From Microbacterium sp. BK668 (GTDB lineage Bacteria > Actinomycetota > Actinomycetes > Actinomycetales > Microbacteriaceae), in assembly GCF_004362195.1 (NCBI RefSeq), contig NZ_SNWG01000001.1:1736001-1800000 (forward strand): a stretch of DNA of 64,000 nt. The letters run 5' to 3'. The position numbers were made by a program, and so were the translations under genes. A model generated the notes under the pieces. The model saw only the letters and a program-made list of their open reading frames with translations, was not told where the DNA came from and made no database searches. How positions within the stretch are numbered: position 1 is the stretch's first letter; every line of letters begins with the position of its first letter. Of the stretch, positions 43,951 through 52,725 are shown in pieces.

Positions 43951-43977
43951 AGTACGGCGTTCAGTACTCCGAACCTA
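43951..43977 (-). promoter_or_regulatory. Promoter with palindromic operator before the kinase gene
   Basis: On the minus strand a TAGGTT -10-like box (43977-43972) is followed immediately by AGTAC-N8-GTACT (43968-43951), which would cover the transcription start. Leader length would be about 40 nt. Confidence 0.45.
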
Positions 43978-44086
43978 ACTCCGGGGTGGGGTGAGCAGAC
44001 GCCCTTGACAATGCGTCACTCGTATGCGGCAGCGGCGCGACCTGTCGGCGCGACCGCTCTCCGGGGGCGGAGAGCGCTGGCGAAAA

Positions 44087-44174
44087 TGGCGGAGGATAGG
44101 GGATTCGAACCCCTGAGGGCTTTCACCCAACACGCTTTCCAAGCGTGCGCCATAGGCCACTAGGCGAATCCTCC
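44087..44174 (-). tRNA. tRNA-Ser (anticodon GGA), CCA encoded
   Basis: The minus strand begins GGAGGAT and pairs with ATCCTCC at the 3' end, followed by discriminator G and an encoded CCA. The anticodon loop CTTGGAAAG gives GGA, reading UCC/UCU. A long variable arm (GTTGGGTGAAAGCCCTC region) and GGTTCGAATCC T loop are as expected for tRNA-Ser. Upstream on the same strand are a TAAGAT -10 (44203-44198) and a GGCCC-TTCG-GGGCC hairpin (44190-44177) in the leader. Confidence 0.95.
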
Positions 44175-44265
44175 TGGGCCCCGAAGGGCCACAGGACATC
44201 TTACCCGGTGCGGTGCGCGGCTCCGAACCACGCCGCTGCTCGGGCTGTCCGCAACGGTGGAGGGA

Positions 44266-46626
44266 TCAGAGTCCGGCGCGCGCGCGGGCGCCCGCCCCGG
44301 CGTAGACCGAGCCGGGCCGGATGACGAGGGACTTCGGCGCGACGACCGCGAGGACGCGACGGCTCGAGCTCGCAGACGCGAACAGCGCGCTGCGCACGGC
44401 GGCCGCGGCATCCGACATCGGAGTGGACTCCCAGAGCCGGTGCCGGCCGCCCTGCGCATAGCTCGCCCGCTCGATCGCACGCACGAGCTGAGTCGTCTCG
44501 GCCAGCGGCGCACCATGCTCGTCGATCAGGCGCCTGCCCAGCGATCTCGGCGATTCGCTCGCCGGAACCGGGATGCCGAGGTCGATCGCGGCATCCATCA
44601 CGATCATCCACGCGGCGACGGCGTCGCCCTGTTCCGCGGAACGGAGGAGGGCACGTGTCTGGGTCGCTCGGACGATCGAGGGGATCGCGAGGAGCAGGAG
44701 GATCGCCAGCACGATGCCGAGCGACGGCAGCGGGTTGACCGAGGTCGTCGGCGAGGACGCGTCGGTCGTCCCCGTCTCGCCGGTGTCACGCTCGGACTCG
44801 GGGAGGTTGGGCGTGGCCGAGGCGGACGGCGCGGACTGCGGATCCTGCGGGTCGTCGGCGGTCCCTGGAAGCGTCGCGGCTGGCGCGAAGGTGGTCGGGA
44901 TGCCGAGACCCGTCGTCGGCTCGAAGGGCACCCAGCCGATGCCGTCGAAGTACACCTCGGGCCACGAGTGCAGCTGGCTGCTCGCGACCTCGTACACGGT
45001 CTGGCCGTCCACCGAGTCGCTGGTCGCGTTGCCGGGAAGGTAGCCGACGACGATGCGGGACGGCATCCCGAGCGTCCGCGCCATGAGGGCGAACGCCGAC
45101 GCGAAGTGCACGCAGTAGCCCTCCTTGACCTCGAGGAACTTCGCAACCGCCTCCGCGCCGCTGCCGTCGAAGCCCTCCTCGACCGGTGCGTCGAGCGAGT
45201 ACCGGAACTCGCCGCTGCGGAACCATCGCTGCAGGTCTGCGAGGGCGTCGTAATCGCTGCCGGCCTCTGCCGTCACCTGCTGGGCGGTGTCGCGGATGAT
45301 CGCGGGAAGGTCCTCGGGAAGCAACGTCGTCTCGTCGCGGATCTGCGGACCGCCCGAGTTCGACGCCCGCATCTGCTCGAGCGTCGGCCGCGGCTGGTGC
45401 GAGACCACCTGGTACACCTGCCCCGCGGTGGAGGTCGAGCGGGAGACGACGGTGCGGTTGTACGGGACCGCCTCCCAGTCGCCTCGGAGGCCGGTCACCG
45501 CGACGGCCGGGAAGGGCACCGGGAGCCACGGCGACACGAGCTCCTTGACCTCGACCGTCGTCGTGTACTCGGCGACCCGTACGTCGGGCGCGACCGACAC
45601 CTCGTTGAGCGCGAACTCGCTCCCCAGGGGCAGCGATCGCGAGCGGTCGGGCTCCCAGACCGAGCCCGTGAACTCGGACAGCGTGGCGGCGCGCAGATAC
45701 GGGGTCGACGACATGTCGCTGCGCACGAGCAGCGAGATCGTCTCGCGCGGACGGCGCAGGTCGTCGCCGAGCTGGAGGGTCACATCGATGCCGGGTCCCG
45801 CGCCGATCCCCGAACCGCTCGGCTGGACGGCCGGCTGGGGCAGCAGGGGAGCGGCGACGACCGAGACGACCACCGCGATGGCGCCGATGCCCAGAGCGGT
45901 CGCGGGGACCCCTGCGGAGCGGGATGCCTCGCGCTCGCCCTTCGGCTCCCGCGAACGGGTGTCGGCGCGGATCAGGAAGAGGATCGCGCCGGCGAGCAGC
46001 ACGAACGACCACACCTCGATGCCGCGGGGCACGGCGATCGACGGGATGAGCGACACGGCGATCAGGCCGACTCCGGCCAGGAGCGGCATCCTCGCGGTGA
46101 GGACGACGTGGTCGATGATGATGGCGAGCAGCGCCGTCGCGCCGACGATGAGGAACGACAGCTCCGGCCCCGCCTGGAGCGGAGCGGCGCCCAGCGCGAT
46201 CTCGTTCGAGGCCACAGTGATCGACTCGGGGATCGCGCGGAACGTCGCCGGCGTGGGAAGAAGCCACAGGAGCGCTGTGTCGCGGAAATAGAGGAAGGTC
46301 AGCGCGACCGCCCAGATCGACACCTCGATGAGGCTGACGGCGACGGCCGGAAGCCGGTACAGCCGCGCGACATACCCGGCCGCGAGGATCGCGATGACGA
46401 GGAGCAGCGCGACTCCGAGCCATGGCCAGGGCCGGACCACGCCGAGCACGGGCATGAGCGCGGCGAGGATCGCCACGAGCACGCCCAGGGTCAGCGGCAG
46501 ATCCGCCGGCCTGCGCAGGTCGCGATCGTCGCTGCGCCGGGGCTCCTCCGGCCGCCGCACTACCCGCTCGGTGCGCGTGGTGCGGCGCGGCTCGGCGGCG
46601 AGGGGTCGGGACTCAGCGGAGGGCAC
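44266..46626 (-). CDS. Transglutaminase-like membrane protein (TgpA type)
   Basis: 786 residues. After a basic N-terminal tail come about seven hydrophobic helices (45-240, DUF3488-like), then an extracytoplasmic transglutaminase core with the catalytic Cys near 504 (KEGYCVHFASA), His near 553 (SQLHSWPEVYF) and the Asp-equivalent region before FEPTTG. A Pro/Ser/Thr linker, one more helix near 620-640 and a DUF4129-like cytoplasmic tail complete the TgpA architecture. Its role is in envelope protein processing; the chemistry is unproven. The GTG at 46626 overlaps the DUF58 gene by 14 nt: third gene of the MoxR operon. Confidence 0.9.
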   Translation of the reverse strand: MPSAESRPLAAEPRRTTRTERVVRRPEEPRRSDDRDLRRPADLPLTLGVLVAILAALMPVLGVVRPWPWLGVALLLVIAILAAGYVARLYRLPAVAVSLIEVSIWAVALTFLYFRDTALLWLLPTPATFRAIPESITVASNEIALGAAPLQAGPELSFLIVGATALLAIIIDHVVLTARMPLLAGVGLIAVSLIPSIAVPRGIEVWSFVLLAGAILFLIRADTRSREPKGEREASRSAGVPATALGIGAIAVVVSVVAAPLLPQPAVQPSGSGIGAGPGIDVTLQLGDDLRRPRETISLLVRSDMSSTPYLRAATLSEFTGSVWEPDRSRSLPLGSEFALNEVSVAPDVRVAEYTTTVEVKELVSPWLPVPFPAVAVTGLRGDWEAVPYNRTVVSRSTSTAGQVYQVVSHQPRPTLEQMRASNSGGPQIRDETTLLPEDLPAIIRDTAQQVTAEAGSDYDALADLQRWFRSGEFRYSLDAPVEEGFDGSGAEAVAKFLEVKEGYCVHFASAFALMARTLGMPSRIVVGYLPGNATSDSVDGQTVYEVASSQLHSWPEVYFDGIGWVPFEPTTGLGIPTTFAPAATLPGTADDPQDPQSAPSASATPNLPESERDTGETGTTDASSPTTSVNPLPSLGIVLAILLLLAIPSIVRATQTRALLRSAEQGDAVAAWMIVMDAAIDLGIPVPASESPRSLGRRLIDEHGAPLAETTQLVRAIERASYAQGGRHRLWESTPMSDAAAAVRSALFASASSSRRVLAVVAPKSLVIRPGSVYAGAGARARAGL

Positions 46627-47860
46627 GGCTCACCCCCCGCTCGACGACCCCCGACCACGCCGCGGCGATGTCGGCATCGGGATCGATCGTGGCGACGTGC
46701 CAGCCGAAGTCCAGCGCGCGCTCCACCCCGTCGCGCGAAGGCGCCACGGCGAACAGGATGGGAAGGGAGCTGTGGTGCACGACGGGGGCGAGGGCCTCGG
46801 CATCCTGCCGGTCGAATCGGCCCACGACGAGCACGACCGGTCCCGTCATGACGCCCTGGAAGACCTTGGGCAGGCGCGGCAGGTGGTCGTCCTTGCGTGC
46901 GGTCAGCGTCGCGAAGAACGTGCGGACGTCCTCGACCGCGGTCATGTCGCCGCCGTCGATGCGCTCGGTCAGCGCGGTGCCGTCGGAGTCGATCACGTCG
47001 ACGGCGTAGCCGTCGTGGACGAGCCGCGTCATGACCGAGATCGCGACCGACACGGCGGATTCGAAGCCGGGATCGGCGCCCGTCGTGGTCATCGCCTCGC
47101 TGGAGTACCGCAGGACCCCCCGGTCCAGCACGACGACGGCGTCCGGGGTCGACTCCTGCTCCTCCTGCCGCACCATGAGGTCTCCGCGATGCGCCGAGGC
47201 CCGCCAGTGGATGCGCCGCATCGAATCGCCCGGAACGTACGGCCGGGCGACGAGATTGTCCGCGCCCTGGCCCAGCTGGTTGTTCTGCGTGTGGAGCGTG
47301 CCGCCGGCGTCGCCGAGCAGGTTGGTCAGCGCCGAGAGCTCGATGATCGCCGGCGCCATCGTGATATCGGTGCGCTCCGCGAACACCGTGCGCCGCCTGG
47401 TCAGCCCGAAGGGATCGGTCGAGGTCACGACGAGGGGACCGAGCGAATGGATGCCTCGGCGCACGCCCGTGACGGCGTACTCCAGCTCGACCACCTTGTC
47501 GACGCCGGCCAGGCCGGAGCTCACGGCCGGGAACGTGCCGTGGGAGAGCCCCGTGACCCCCTTGGGCAGCGTGTCGTCCCAGGTTCCGGGCGCGGTGGGG
47601 AAGGGGGATCGCACGCCGACCCGCGCGACGACCGTCGACGGCCGCCCGACCGTGCCGACGTCGGGGGAGAGCGATCGGGTGATGCGGTCCGTGCGGCGCA
47701 CGAGGTGGAGCGAGACCAGACCCGCCACGAGGATCCCGACGAGCAGCACCCCGAAGTAGAGCAGCTCGACGACGCCGATCTCGTTCGCGACGATGAAGCA
47801 GGCGATCGCGAGGACGAGCGCACCCGTCCCCCGTGCCGTGAACGGCCAGAGCCGCTTCAT
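46613..47860 (-). CDS. DUF58 domain-containing protein
   Basis: 415 residues. Two N-terminal transmembrane helices (about 10-60) are followed by a beta-rich region and the DUF58 signature YVPGDSMRRIHWRASA with a vWA-like C-terminal half. These proteins work with MoxR AAA ATPases in building or maturing envelope complexes, probably as the substrate-binding adaptor. GGGGAG precedes the ATG at 47860, 10 nt after the MoxR stop. Confidence 0.9.
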   Translation of the reverse strand: MKRLWPFTARGTGALVLAIACFIVANEIGVVELLYFGVLLVGILVAGLVSLHLVRRTDRITRSLSPDVGTVGRPSTVVARVGVRSPFPTAPGTWDDTLPKGVTGLSHGTFPAVSSGLAGVDKVVELEYAVTGVRRGIHSLGPLVVTSTDPFGLTRRRTVFAERTDITMAPAIIELSALTNLLGDAGGTLHTQNNQLGQGADNLVARPYVPGDSMRRIHWRASAHRGDLMVRQEEQESTPDAVVVLDRGVLRYSSEAMTTTGADPGFESAVSVAISVMTRLVHDGYAVDVIDSDGTALTERIDGGDMTAVEDVRTFFATLTARKDDHLPRLPKVFQGVMTGPVVLVVGRFDRQDAEALAPVVHHSSLPILFAVAPSRDGVERALDFGWHVATIDPDADIAAAWSGVVERGVSRALR

Positions 47861-47869
47861 CCTGCTCCC

Positions 47870-48901
47870 CTACTGCCGGGCCGCGATGGGAACGCGGACG
47901 CTCTGCGCGATGCGCTCGAGGATCGTCGTGATCGCGTCGGCGCCCGAGCGGGCGCGCGAGCCGCCGGCCGAGCGCGTCGGGATGAGCCGGTGTGCGAAGA
48001 CCGGGATGAGCAGGGCCGTGATGTCGTCCGGGATGACGAAGCCGCGGCCGTCGAGGGCGGCCCACACCTTGGCGGCACGGACGAGCTGGAGCGTCGCGCG
48101 CGGGCTGGCGCCCAGCCGGAGGTCGGAGTGGCTGCGCGTCGCCTGGGCCAGCGCGACCGCGTAGTCCTCGATCGTCGGGGCGACGTGGACGGCTCGGGCC
48201 CACGCGATGAGTCCGGCGATCCTGTCGGCCGACACGACGGACCGGATCGCGGACAGCGGGTTGACGGTGTCGCGCTGTCGAAGCATGAGCGCCTCGGACC
48301 TGGCGTCGGGATACCCCATCGAGATGCGGAACATGAAGCGGTCCCGCTGGGCCTCGGGGAGGGCGTAGGTTCCCTCCATCTCGAGCGGGTTCTGCGTCGC
48401 GACCACGAGGAACGGCTCTGGCAGGACGTGCGAGAGACCGTCGACGGTCACCTGTCGCTCCTCCATCGCCTCCAGGAGAGCGGACTGGGTCTTGGGGGAG
48501 GAGCGGTTGATCTCGTCGGCGATGACGATGTTGGCGAAGATCGCGCCGGGCTTGAACTCGAACTCCCGCTCGACCGGATTGAAGACGCTGACGCCCGTGA
48601 CGTCGCCGGGGAGGAGGTCGGGGGTGAATTGGATGCGGCGGACGGTGGCGTCGACGGATGCCGCGAGCGCCCGGGCCAGCATCGTCTTCCCGACGCCCGG
48701 CACGTCCTCGATGAGCAGATGCCCCTCCGCGAGCAGGCACACCAGAGCCGAGCGCACGGCGTCGGGCTTCCCGTCGATGACGCTGCCGACGGACGCGAGG
48801 ATCTCGTCGGTCGTGCGGCTGAAAGCGGCGGCGTCGATCGGCGCCGGATCCGTCGGTGCGGTCACCGAGGCATCCGTCTCCGTCACCGTCGTATCCGCCA
48901 C
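47870..48901 (-). CDS. MoxR family AAA ATPase
   Basis: 343 residues. Walker A GVGKTML near 69-75, Walker B with ADEINRSSP near 130, sensor 1 ATQNP and sensor 2 region GASPRATLQL are all present. MoxR ATPases act as chaperone-like motors that activate or assemble membrane or metal-containing complexes; the DUF58 and transglutaminase genes that follow are the standard partners. The start is the GTG at 48901 with GGGAGG upstream. Confidence 0.93.
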   Translation of the reverse strand: MADTTVTETDASVTAPTDPAPIDAAAFSRTTDEILASVGSVIDGKPDAVRSALVCLLAEGHLLIEDVPGVGKTMLARALAASVDATVRRIQFTPDLLPGDVTGVSVFNPVEREFEFKPGAIFANIVIADEINRSSPKTQSALLEAMEERQVTVDGLSHVLPEPFLVVATQNPLEMEGTYALPEAQRDRFMFRISMGYPDARSEALMLRQRDTVNPLSAIRSVVSADRIAGLIAWARAVHVAPTIEDYAVALAQATRSHSDLRLGASPRATLQLVRAAKVWAALDGRGFVIPDDITALLIPVFAHRLIPTRSAGGSRARSGADAITTILERIAQSVRVPIAARQ

Positions 48902-49019
48902 TGGACCTCCCCGGTCGAACGCCGCTCAGGGGCGACGCCGCTCCCGTTCGTCGATCCTAACCGCGCGTCCGCGGCGGTGGGCCTGGGAAGGCCCTGACAT
49001 TCGCACGACGCGGGACGGG

Positions 49020-49025
49020 TAGACT
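49020..49025 (+). promoter_or_regulatory. -10 box of the SRP RNA gene
   Basis: TAGACT lies about 6-8 nt before the predicted RNA 5' end. CTGACA at 48994-48999 is the best -35 candidate, with a long 20-nt spacer. Confidence 0.6.
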
Positions 49026-49030
49026 GTTCC

Positions 49031-49127
49031 CAGCTCTCCGCGAGGCGGCATCCAGGCCAACTCCCCCAGGACGGAAACGTAGCAAGGGTAACCAGGCTCT
49101 GCCGGGTTCGCGGAGAGTCTTACTTTT
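49031..49127 (+). ncRNA. ffs: Bacterial small signal recognition particle RNA (4.5S)
   Basis: CTCTCCGCG (49034-49042) pairs with CGCGGAGAG (49109-49117) at the base. The apical part has the hallmark SRP sequence: CTCCCCCAGG, ACGGAAACGT with a GGAA-type tetraloop, AGCAAGGGTAACCAGG, then CTGCCGGG. It binds Ffh for co-translational membrane targeting. TACTTTT at 49121-49127 forms the terminator tail and overlaps the last codons of the convergent VanZ-like gene. The ends are estimated to within a few nucleotides. Confidence 0.95.
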
Positions 49128-49584
49128 GCCGGGGGACGGAGGATGCCGCGCGCCGACGCGCGGCCGAGCCCGCGATCACGACGGCCGCGGCGCCGAGCAG
49201 GAATCCGATCGTGTTCGACACCAGGTCGCGCCAGTCGGCGACCCGGTCGGGCAGGAGCAGCAGCTGCACGAGCTCGAGCAGACCCGAGAACGCCGTGCCC
49301 GCGACGAGCAGCGTCCACCACCACCGGCGGTCCAGCACGGCGGTCGTGAGCGCGCCGAGCGGCACGAACAGGAGCGTGTTCGCGAAGAACTCGACCGTCA
49401 GGTAGTCGACCTGGAGGAGAAGGCCGCGCGCGTGCAGCGCCGCGAGCGCATCGTTCACGAACCGCGTCACGAAGCTGTCGCCCGGGGTGCGCGGACTCAG
49501 CGTGATGAGGCACACGAAGACCGCGTACGCCGCGAGCGCCGCGAGCAGGACGTTCCGCCGCAGGGCGCTCCCGCCCTGCCTCAT
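49120..49584 (-). CDS. VanZ-like membrane protein
   Basis: 154 residues with four to five hydrophobic segments and the VanZ-like pattern: an N-terminal helix ending LITLSPRTP, NTLLFVPLGAL, a middle FSGLLELVQLLL and DLVSNTIGFLLG. The family is linked loosely to teicoplanin resistance; the function here is unknown. The ATG at 49584 overlaps the Nudix stop by four bases. The stop codon and last two codons lie within the terminator T-tract of the SRP RNA gene on the other strand. Confidence 0.85.
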   Translation of the reverse strand: MRQGGSALRRNVLLAALAAYAVFVCLITLSPRTPGDSFVTRFVNDALAALHARGLLLQVDYLTVEFFANTLLFVPLGALTTAVLDRRWWWTLLVAGTAFSGLLELVQLLLLPDRVADWRDLVSNTIGFLLGAAAVVIAGSAARRRAASSVPRQK

Positions 49585-50243
49585 CGGGCGAAGGGGCCCT
49601 CGAGCACGGCCCAATGCACCAGCATGATCGTCTTGGCGTCCTGGATGCGTCCATCGCGGATCCACGCGAGCGCTTCGCCGATGTCGAGCTCGACGAGCTC
49701 GATGTCCTCGCCCTCCTCCTCCAGTCCGCCGCGATCGTGCTGCCGCCGGGAGCTGTCATAGGGCGCTGCGAAGAAGTGAATGCGCTCGGTGACCGAGCCG
49801 GGGCTCATGTAGACGTCGTACACGTGCTCGACGTCGCCGATCTCCACGCCGGTCTCCTCCTGCGCCTCGCGCCGGATGGCCGTCTCGGCATCGTCGTCGT
49901 CGAGGAGTCCTGCGGCGGTCTCGACCAGCATCCCGTCGGGGTGGTCGTTGACGTAGACCGGATAGCGGAACTGGCGCGTCAGGAGCACCTTCCTCGCGTC
50001 GCGGTCGTACAGCAGCACCGTCGCGCCGTTGCCCCGGTCGTACGTCTCGCGCTGCTGCGTCGACCAGGTGCCCGAGGCGTCCCGGTACTCCAGCGTGGTC
50101 CGGCGCAGCACGTGCCACGCGGCGGCGAGGAGCTCGACCTCGGTCACCCGGACGTCCGGGTTGCGGTCGAGGTCGCGGCCCGTGCGGTTGAGGCCGATGC
50201 GACCGCGGGAGTCGGGGATGTCGATGCCGGGCGTCGGACACAT
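49581..50243 (-). CDS. Nudix hydrolase, GDP-mannose pyrophosphatase NudK-like
   Basis: 220 residues. GNGATVLLYDRDARKVLLTRQFRYP and LVETAAGLLDDDD lead into the Nudix box REAQEETGVEIGD (about 115-140), followed by MSPGSVTERIHFF, the pattern of NudK/ADP-ribose-type pyrophosphatases. It would hydrolyse GDP-mannose or an ADP-sugar to a sugar phosphate and a nucleotide. The ATG at 50243 is preceded by a leaderless TAGGCT-N7. It is co-translated with the VanZ-like gene. Confidence 0.85.
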   Translation of the reverse strand: MCPTPGIDIPDSRGRIGLNRTGRDLDRNPDVRVTEVELLAAAWHVLRRTTLEYRDASGTWSTQQRETYDRGNGATVLLYDRDARKVLLTRQFRYPVYVNDHPDGMLVETAAGLLDDDDAETAIRREAQEETGVEIGDVEHVYDVYMSPGSVTERIHFFAAPYDSSRRQHDRGGLEEEGEDIELVELDIGEALAWIRDGRIQDAKTIMLVHWAVLEGPFAR

Positions 50244-50256
50244 GGCCCGGAGCCTA
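50241..50256 (-). promoter_or_regulatory. Leaderless promoter, TAGGCT-N7-ATG
   Basis: On the minus strand TAGGCT (50256-50251) lies 7 nt before the ATG at 50243; no ribosome binding site. Confidence 0.55.
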
Positions 50257-50266
50257 CCGGTCCGGT

Positions 50267-50330
50267 GTTCCGCCTCGTCGCAGCGGCCCTCGCTCCCCGG
50301 CCGATGAGCGAGCGAAGCGAGACGGAACGC
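50267..50330. repeat. REP-like imperfect inverted repeat upstream of pta
   Basis: GTTCCGCCTCGTCGC (50267-50281) is an imperfect complement of GCGAAGCGAGACGGAAC, and CTCGCTC (50289-50295) pairs with GAGCGAG (50306-50312). The right half resembles the left arm of the element between pta and ackA, so both belong to one repeat family. Confidence 0.65.
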
Positions 50331-50408
50331 GCCGCGCCCGGCGCGTTCGCCCGTGCCGGCGACGCCTCGCCTCGGAGATATCCATGGCCGCGGCATCCAC
50401 CCCGCCCA

Positions 50409-50423
50409 TAGGCTGAACGCGTG
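50409..50423 (+). promoter_or_regulatory. Leaderless promoter, TAGGCT-N6-GTG
   Basis: TAGGCT at 50409-50414 is 6 nt before the GTG start of pta; no ribosome binding site. Confidence 0.6.
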
Positions 50424-52568
50424 GCGCAGAGCATCTTCATCACGTCGGCGGAGGGTCACTCGGGCAAGTCCACGATCGCGCTGGGGGTTCTCGACGCCCT
50501 GAGTCACGCGACGCCGCGCGTCGGGGTCTTCCGCCCGATCGCCCGGTCGACCGCCGAGCGCGACTACGTGCTCGAGATGCTCCTCGACCACGACGGCGTC
50601 GACCTCCCGTACGAGCTGTGCGTCGGCGTCACCTACGACGACGTGCGCCGGGATCCGGATGCCGCGCTCTCGCGGATCGTCGAGCGGTACAAGGCGGTCG
50701 AGGCGCAGTGCGACGCCGTGGTCATCGTCGGCAGCGACTACACGGACGTCGGCAGCCCCGCGGAGCTCGGCTACAACGCCCGCATCGCCGCGAACCTCGG
50801 CGCCCCGGTCCTGCTCGTCCTGGGCGGTCGCGCCGGGCAGGGGGAGCAGCTCGGCACCGCGCCGGCGCGCACTCCCGACCAGATGGGGCAGATCGCCTCG
50901 CTCGCGCTCGCCGAGCTCGCGCACGGGCGCGCGGGGCTCCTCGCCGTCGTGGCGAACCGGGCCGACCCCGAACGGCTCGCCGAAACCGTCCAGGCGATCC
51001 AGTCCGTCGTCGACGCCTCGCCCGCCCCCGAGCGTGCCGCGCCCGACCGCGCCGTGTCGGTGTGGGCCCTGCCGGAGGATCGGTTCCTCGTCGCGCCGTC
51101 GGTGCGCGGCGTCATGCGGTCGCTGGATGCGACGTTCCTCAAGGGCGATGCCGAGCTCCTGACCCGTGAGGTGCTCGGAGTGGTCGTGGCCGGCATGTCG
51201 ATGGTCAACGTGCTCCCGCGGCTGTTCGAGAGCGCGCTCCTGATCATCCCCGCCGACCGCACGGAAGTGCTGCTCGCGGCCCTGCTCGCGCATCGGTCGG
51301 GCACCTTCCCGTCGCTTGCGGGCATCGTGCTCAACGGGCCGTTCCCGCTGCCCGACGACATCGACCGGCTCATCGACGGCCTGGGCGTGACGCTGCCGAT
51401 CCTGACGACCGATGCCGGCACGTACGAGACCGCCGTCACGGTCATGTCCACGCGGGGCCGCCTCGCCGCCGACTCGCAGCGCCGGTACGACACGGCGCTG
51501 GCGATGTTCGACAAGCATGTCGACACGGAGGGGCTGGTGCGTTCGCTGGGCCTCGCCCGCTCGACCGTCGTGACCCCCCTCATGTTCGAGTACGGGCTCA
51601 TGGAGCGCGCCCGCGCAGACCGCAAGCGCATCGTGCTGCCGGAGGGCGACGACGACCGCATCCTCCGGGCCGCGGCGACGGTGCTCTCGCGAGGCATCGC
51701 CGACGTCACGATCCTCGGAGAGGAGATCGAGGTGCGAAACCGCGCCCTCGAGCTCGGCATCGACATCCGCGACGCCGTCGTGCTGTCGCCGTTCGACGCC
51801 GTCCACGTGGACAAGTTCGCGCGCGAGTACGAGCGTCTCCGCGCGCACAAAGGGGTCACGTACGCTCAGGCCTCCGACACGGTGACGGATGTCTCGTACT
51901 TCGGCACCCTCATGGTGCATCTGGGGCTCGCCGACGGGATGGTGTCGGGCGCCGCGCACACGACGGCGCACACGATCCGGCCGGCGTTCGAGATCATCAA
52001 GACGAAGCCCGGCGTATCCGTCGTCTCGAGCGTCTTCCTCATGGCGCTCGCCGACCGGGTGCTCGTCTACGGCGACTGCGCCGTCATCCCCGACCCGACG
52101 GCGGAGCAGCTGGCCGACATCGCGATCTCCTCCGCGGCGACGGCCGCGCAGTTCGGCATCGATCCGCGCATCGCGATGCTGTCGTACTCGACGGGGGAGT
52201 CCGGCTCCGGCGCCGACGTGGAGAAGGTGCGGCAGGCCACCGCGCTCGTGCGCGAGCGTGAGCCCGAGCTTCTCGTGGAGGGCCCGATCCAGTACGACGC
52301 GGCGGCGGATGCCGCGGTCGCGAAGGCGAAGATGCCGGGATCGGATGTCGCGGGACGGGCGACCGTGTTCGTCTTCCCCGACCTCAACACCGGCAACAAC
52401 ACCTACAAGGCCGTGCAGCGCTCGGCGGGCGCCGTTGCGATCGGGCCCGTGCTGCAGGGCCTCAACAAGCCGATCAACGACCTGTCGCGCGGAGCGCTCG
52501 TGGACGACATCGTCAACACGATCGCCATCACGGCGATCCAGGCGCAGAGCGAGGGGAGCGCCGTATGA
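50421..52568 (+). CDS. pta: Phosphate acetyltransferase
   Basis: 715 residues, the long form. N-terminal part starts SAEGHSGKSTIALGVLDAL, a BioD-like P-loop domain, followed by a DRTGG domain (about 220-340); the C-terminal 330 residues are the catalytic PTA_PTB domain (RKRIVLPEGDDDRILRAA, DGMVSGAAHTT, YSTGESGSG, FPDLNTGNNTYK). It converts acetyl-CoA and phosphate to acetyl phosphate and CoA. GTG start with a leaderless -10. The ackA gene follows after a 157-nt gap occupied by a REP-like inverted repeat. Confidence 0.95.
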   Translation: MAQSIFITSAEGHSGKSTIALGVLDALSHATPRVGVFRPIARSTAERDYVLEMLLDHDGVDLPYELCVGVTYDDVRRDPDAALSRIVERYKAVEAQCDAVVIVGSDYTDVGSPAELGYNARIAANLGAPVLLVLGGRAGQGEQLGTAPARTPDQMGQIASLALAELAHGRAGLLAVVANRADPERLAETVQAIQSVVDASPAPERAAPDRAVSVWALPEDRFLVAPSVRGVMRSLDATFLKGDAELLTREVLGVVVAGMSMVNVLPRLFESALLIIPADRTEVLLAALLAHRSGTFPSLAGIVLNGPFPLPDDIDRLIDGLGVTLPILTTDAGTYETAVTVMSTRGRLAADSQRRYDTALAMFDKHVDTEGLVRSLGLARSTVVTPLMFEYGLMERARADRKRIVLPEGDDDRILRAAATVLSRGIADVTILGEEIEVRNRALELGIDIRDAVVLSPFDAVHVDKFAREYERLRAHKGVTYAQASDTVTDVSYFGTLMVHLGLADGMVSGAAHTTAHTIRPAFEIIKTKPGVSVVSSVFLMALADRVLVYGDCAVIPDPTAEQLADIAISSAATAAQFGIDPRIAMLSYSTGESGSGADVEKVRQATALVREREPELLVEGPIQYDAAADAAVAKAKMPGSDVAGRATVFVFPDLNTGNNTYKAVQRSAGAVAIGPVLQGLNKPINDLSRGALVDDIVNTIAITAIQAQSEGSAV

Positions 52569-52580
52569 CCGTTGTGAAAC

Positions 52581-52698
52581 CCCGGTCGTTGAGCGAGCGC
52601 AGCGAGACGAAACGCCCGCAGCGGGCGGAGATCCTCGCTTGCTCGCGCGCCCGGCGCGTTTCGTCTCGTCGCTGCGCTCCTCGCTCGACGACCGCGGG
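52581..52698. repeat. REP-like inverted repeat between pta and ackA
   Basis: The left arm (52581-52615) reads CGGTCGTTGAGCGAGCGCAG... and the right arm (52656-52698) is its complement with two 3-bp insertions; a 40-nt GC-rich centre separates them. It fills most of the pta-ackA gap and could act as an RNA hairpin lowering ackA expression or stabilising pta mRNA. Confidence 0.85.
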
Positions 52699-52725
52699 TT
52701 CGGCCGCCGAGACCGGGGCGGTCCG

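Noticed and set aside
44005..44030. TTGACA on the plus strand as a promoter
   Set aside because: No -10 element at 16-18 nt and no plus-strand gene follows; the region belongs to the kinase and tRNA-Ser flanks.
46328..48997. Long plus-strand open frame antisense to the transglutaminase, DUF58 and MoxR genes
   Set aside because: It mirrors three well-recognised genes, is Arg/Asp/Gly-rich without motifs, and is explained by low stop-codon frequency in GC-rich DNA. The same applies to long frames antisense to the MFS, LuxR, GH65 and kinase genes.
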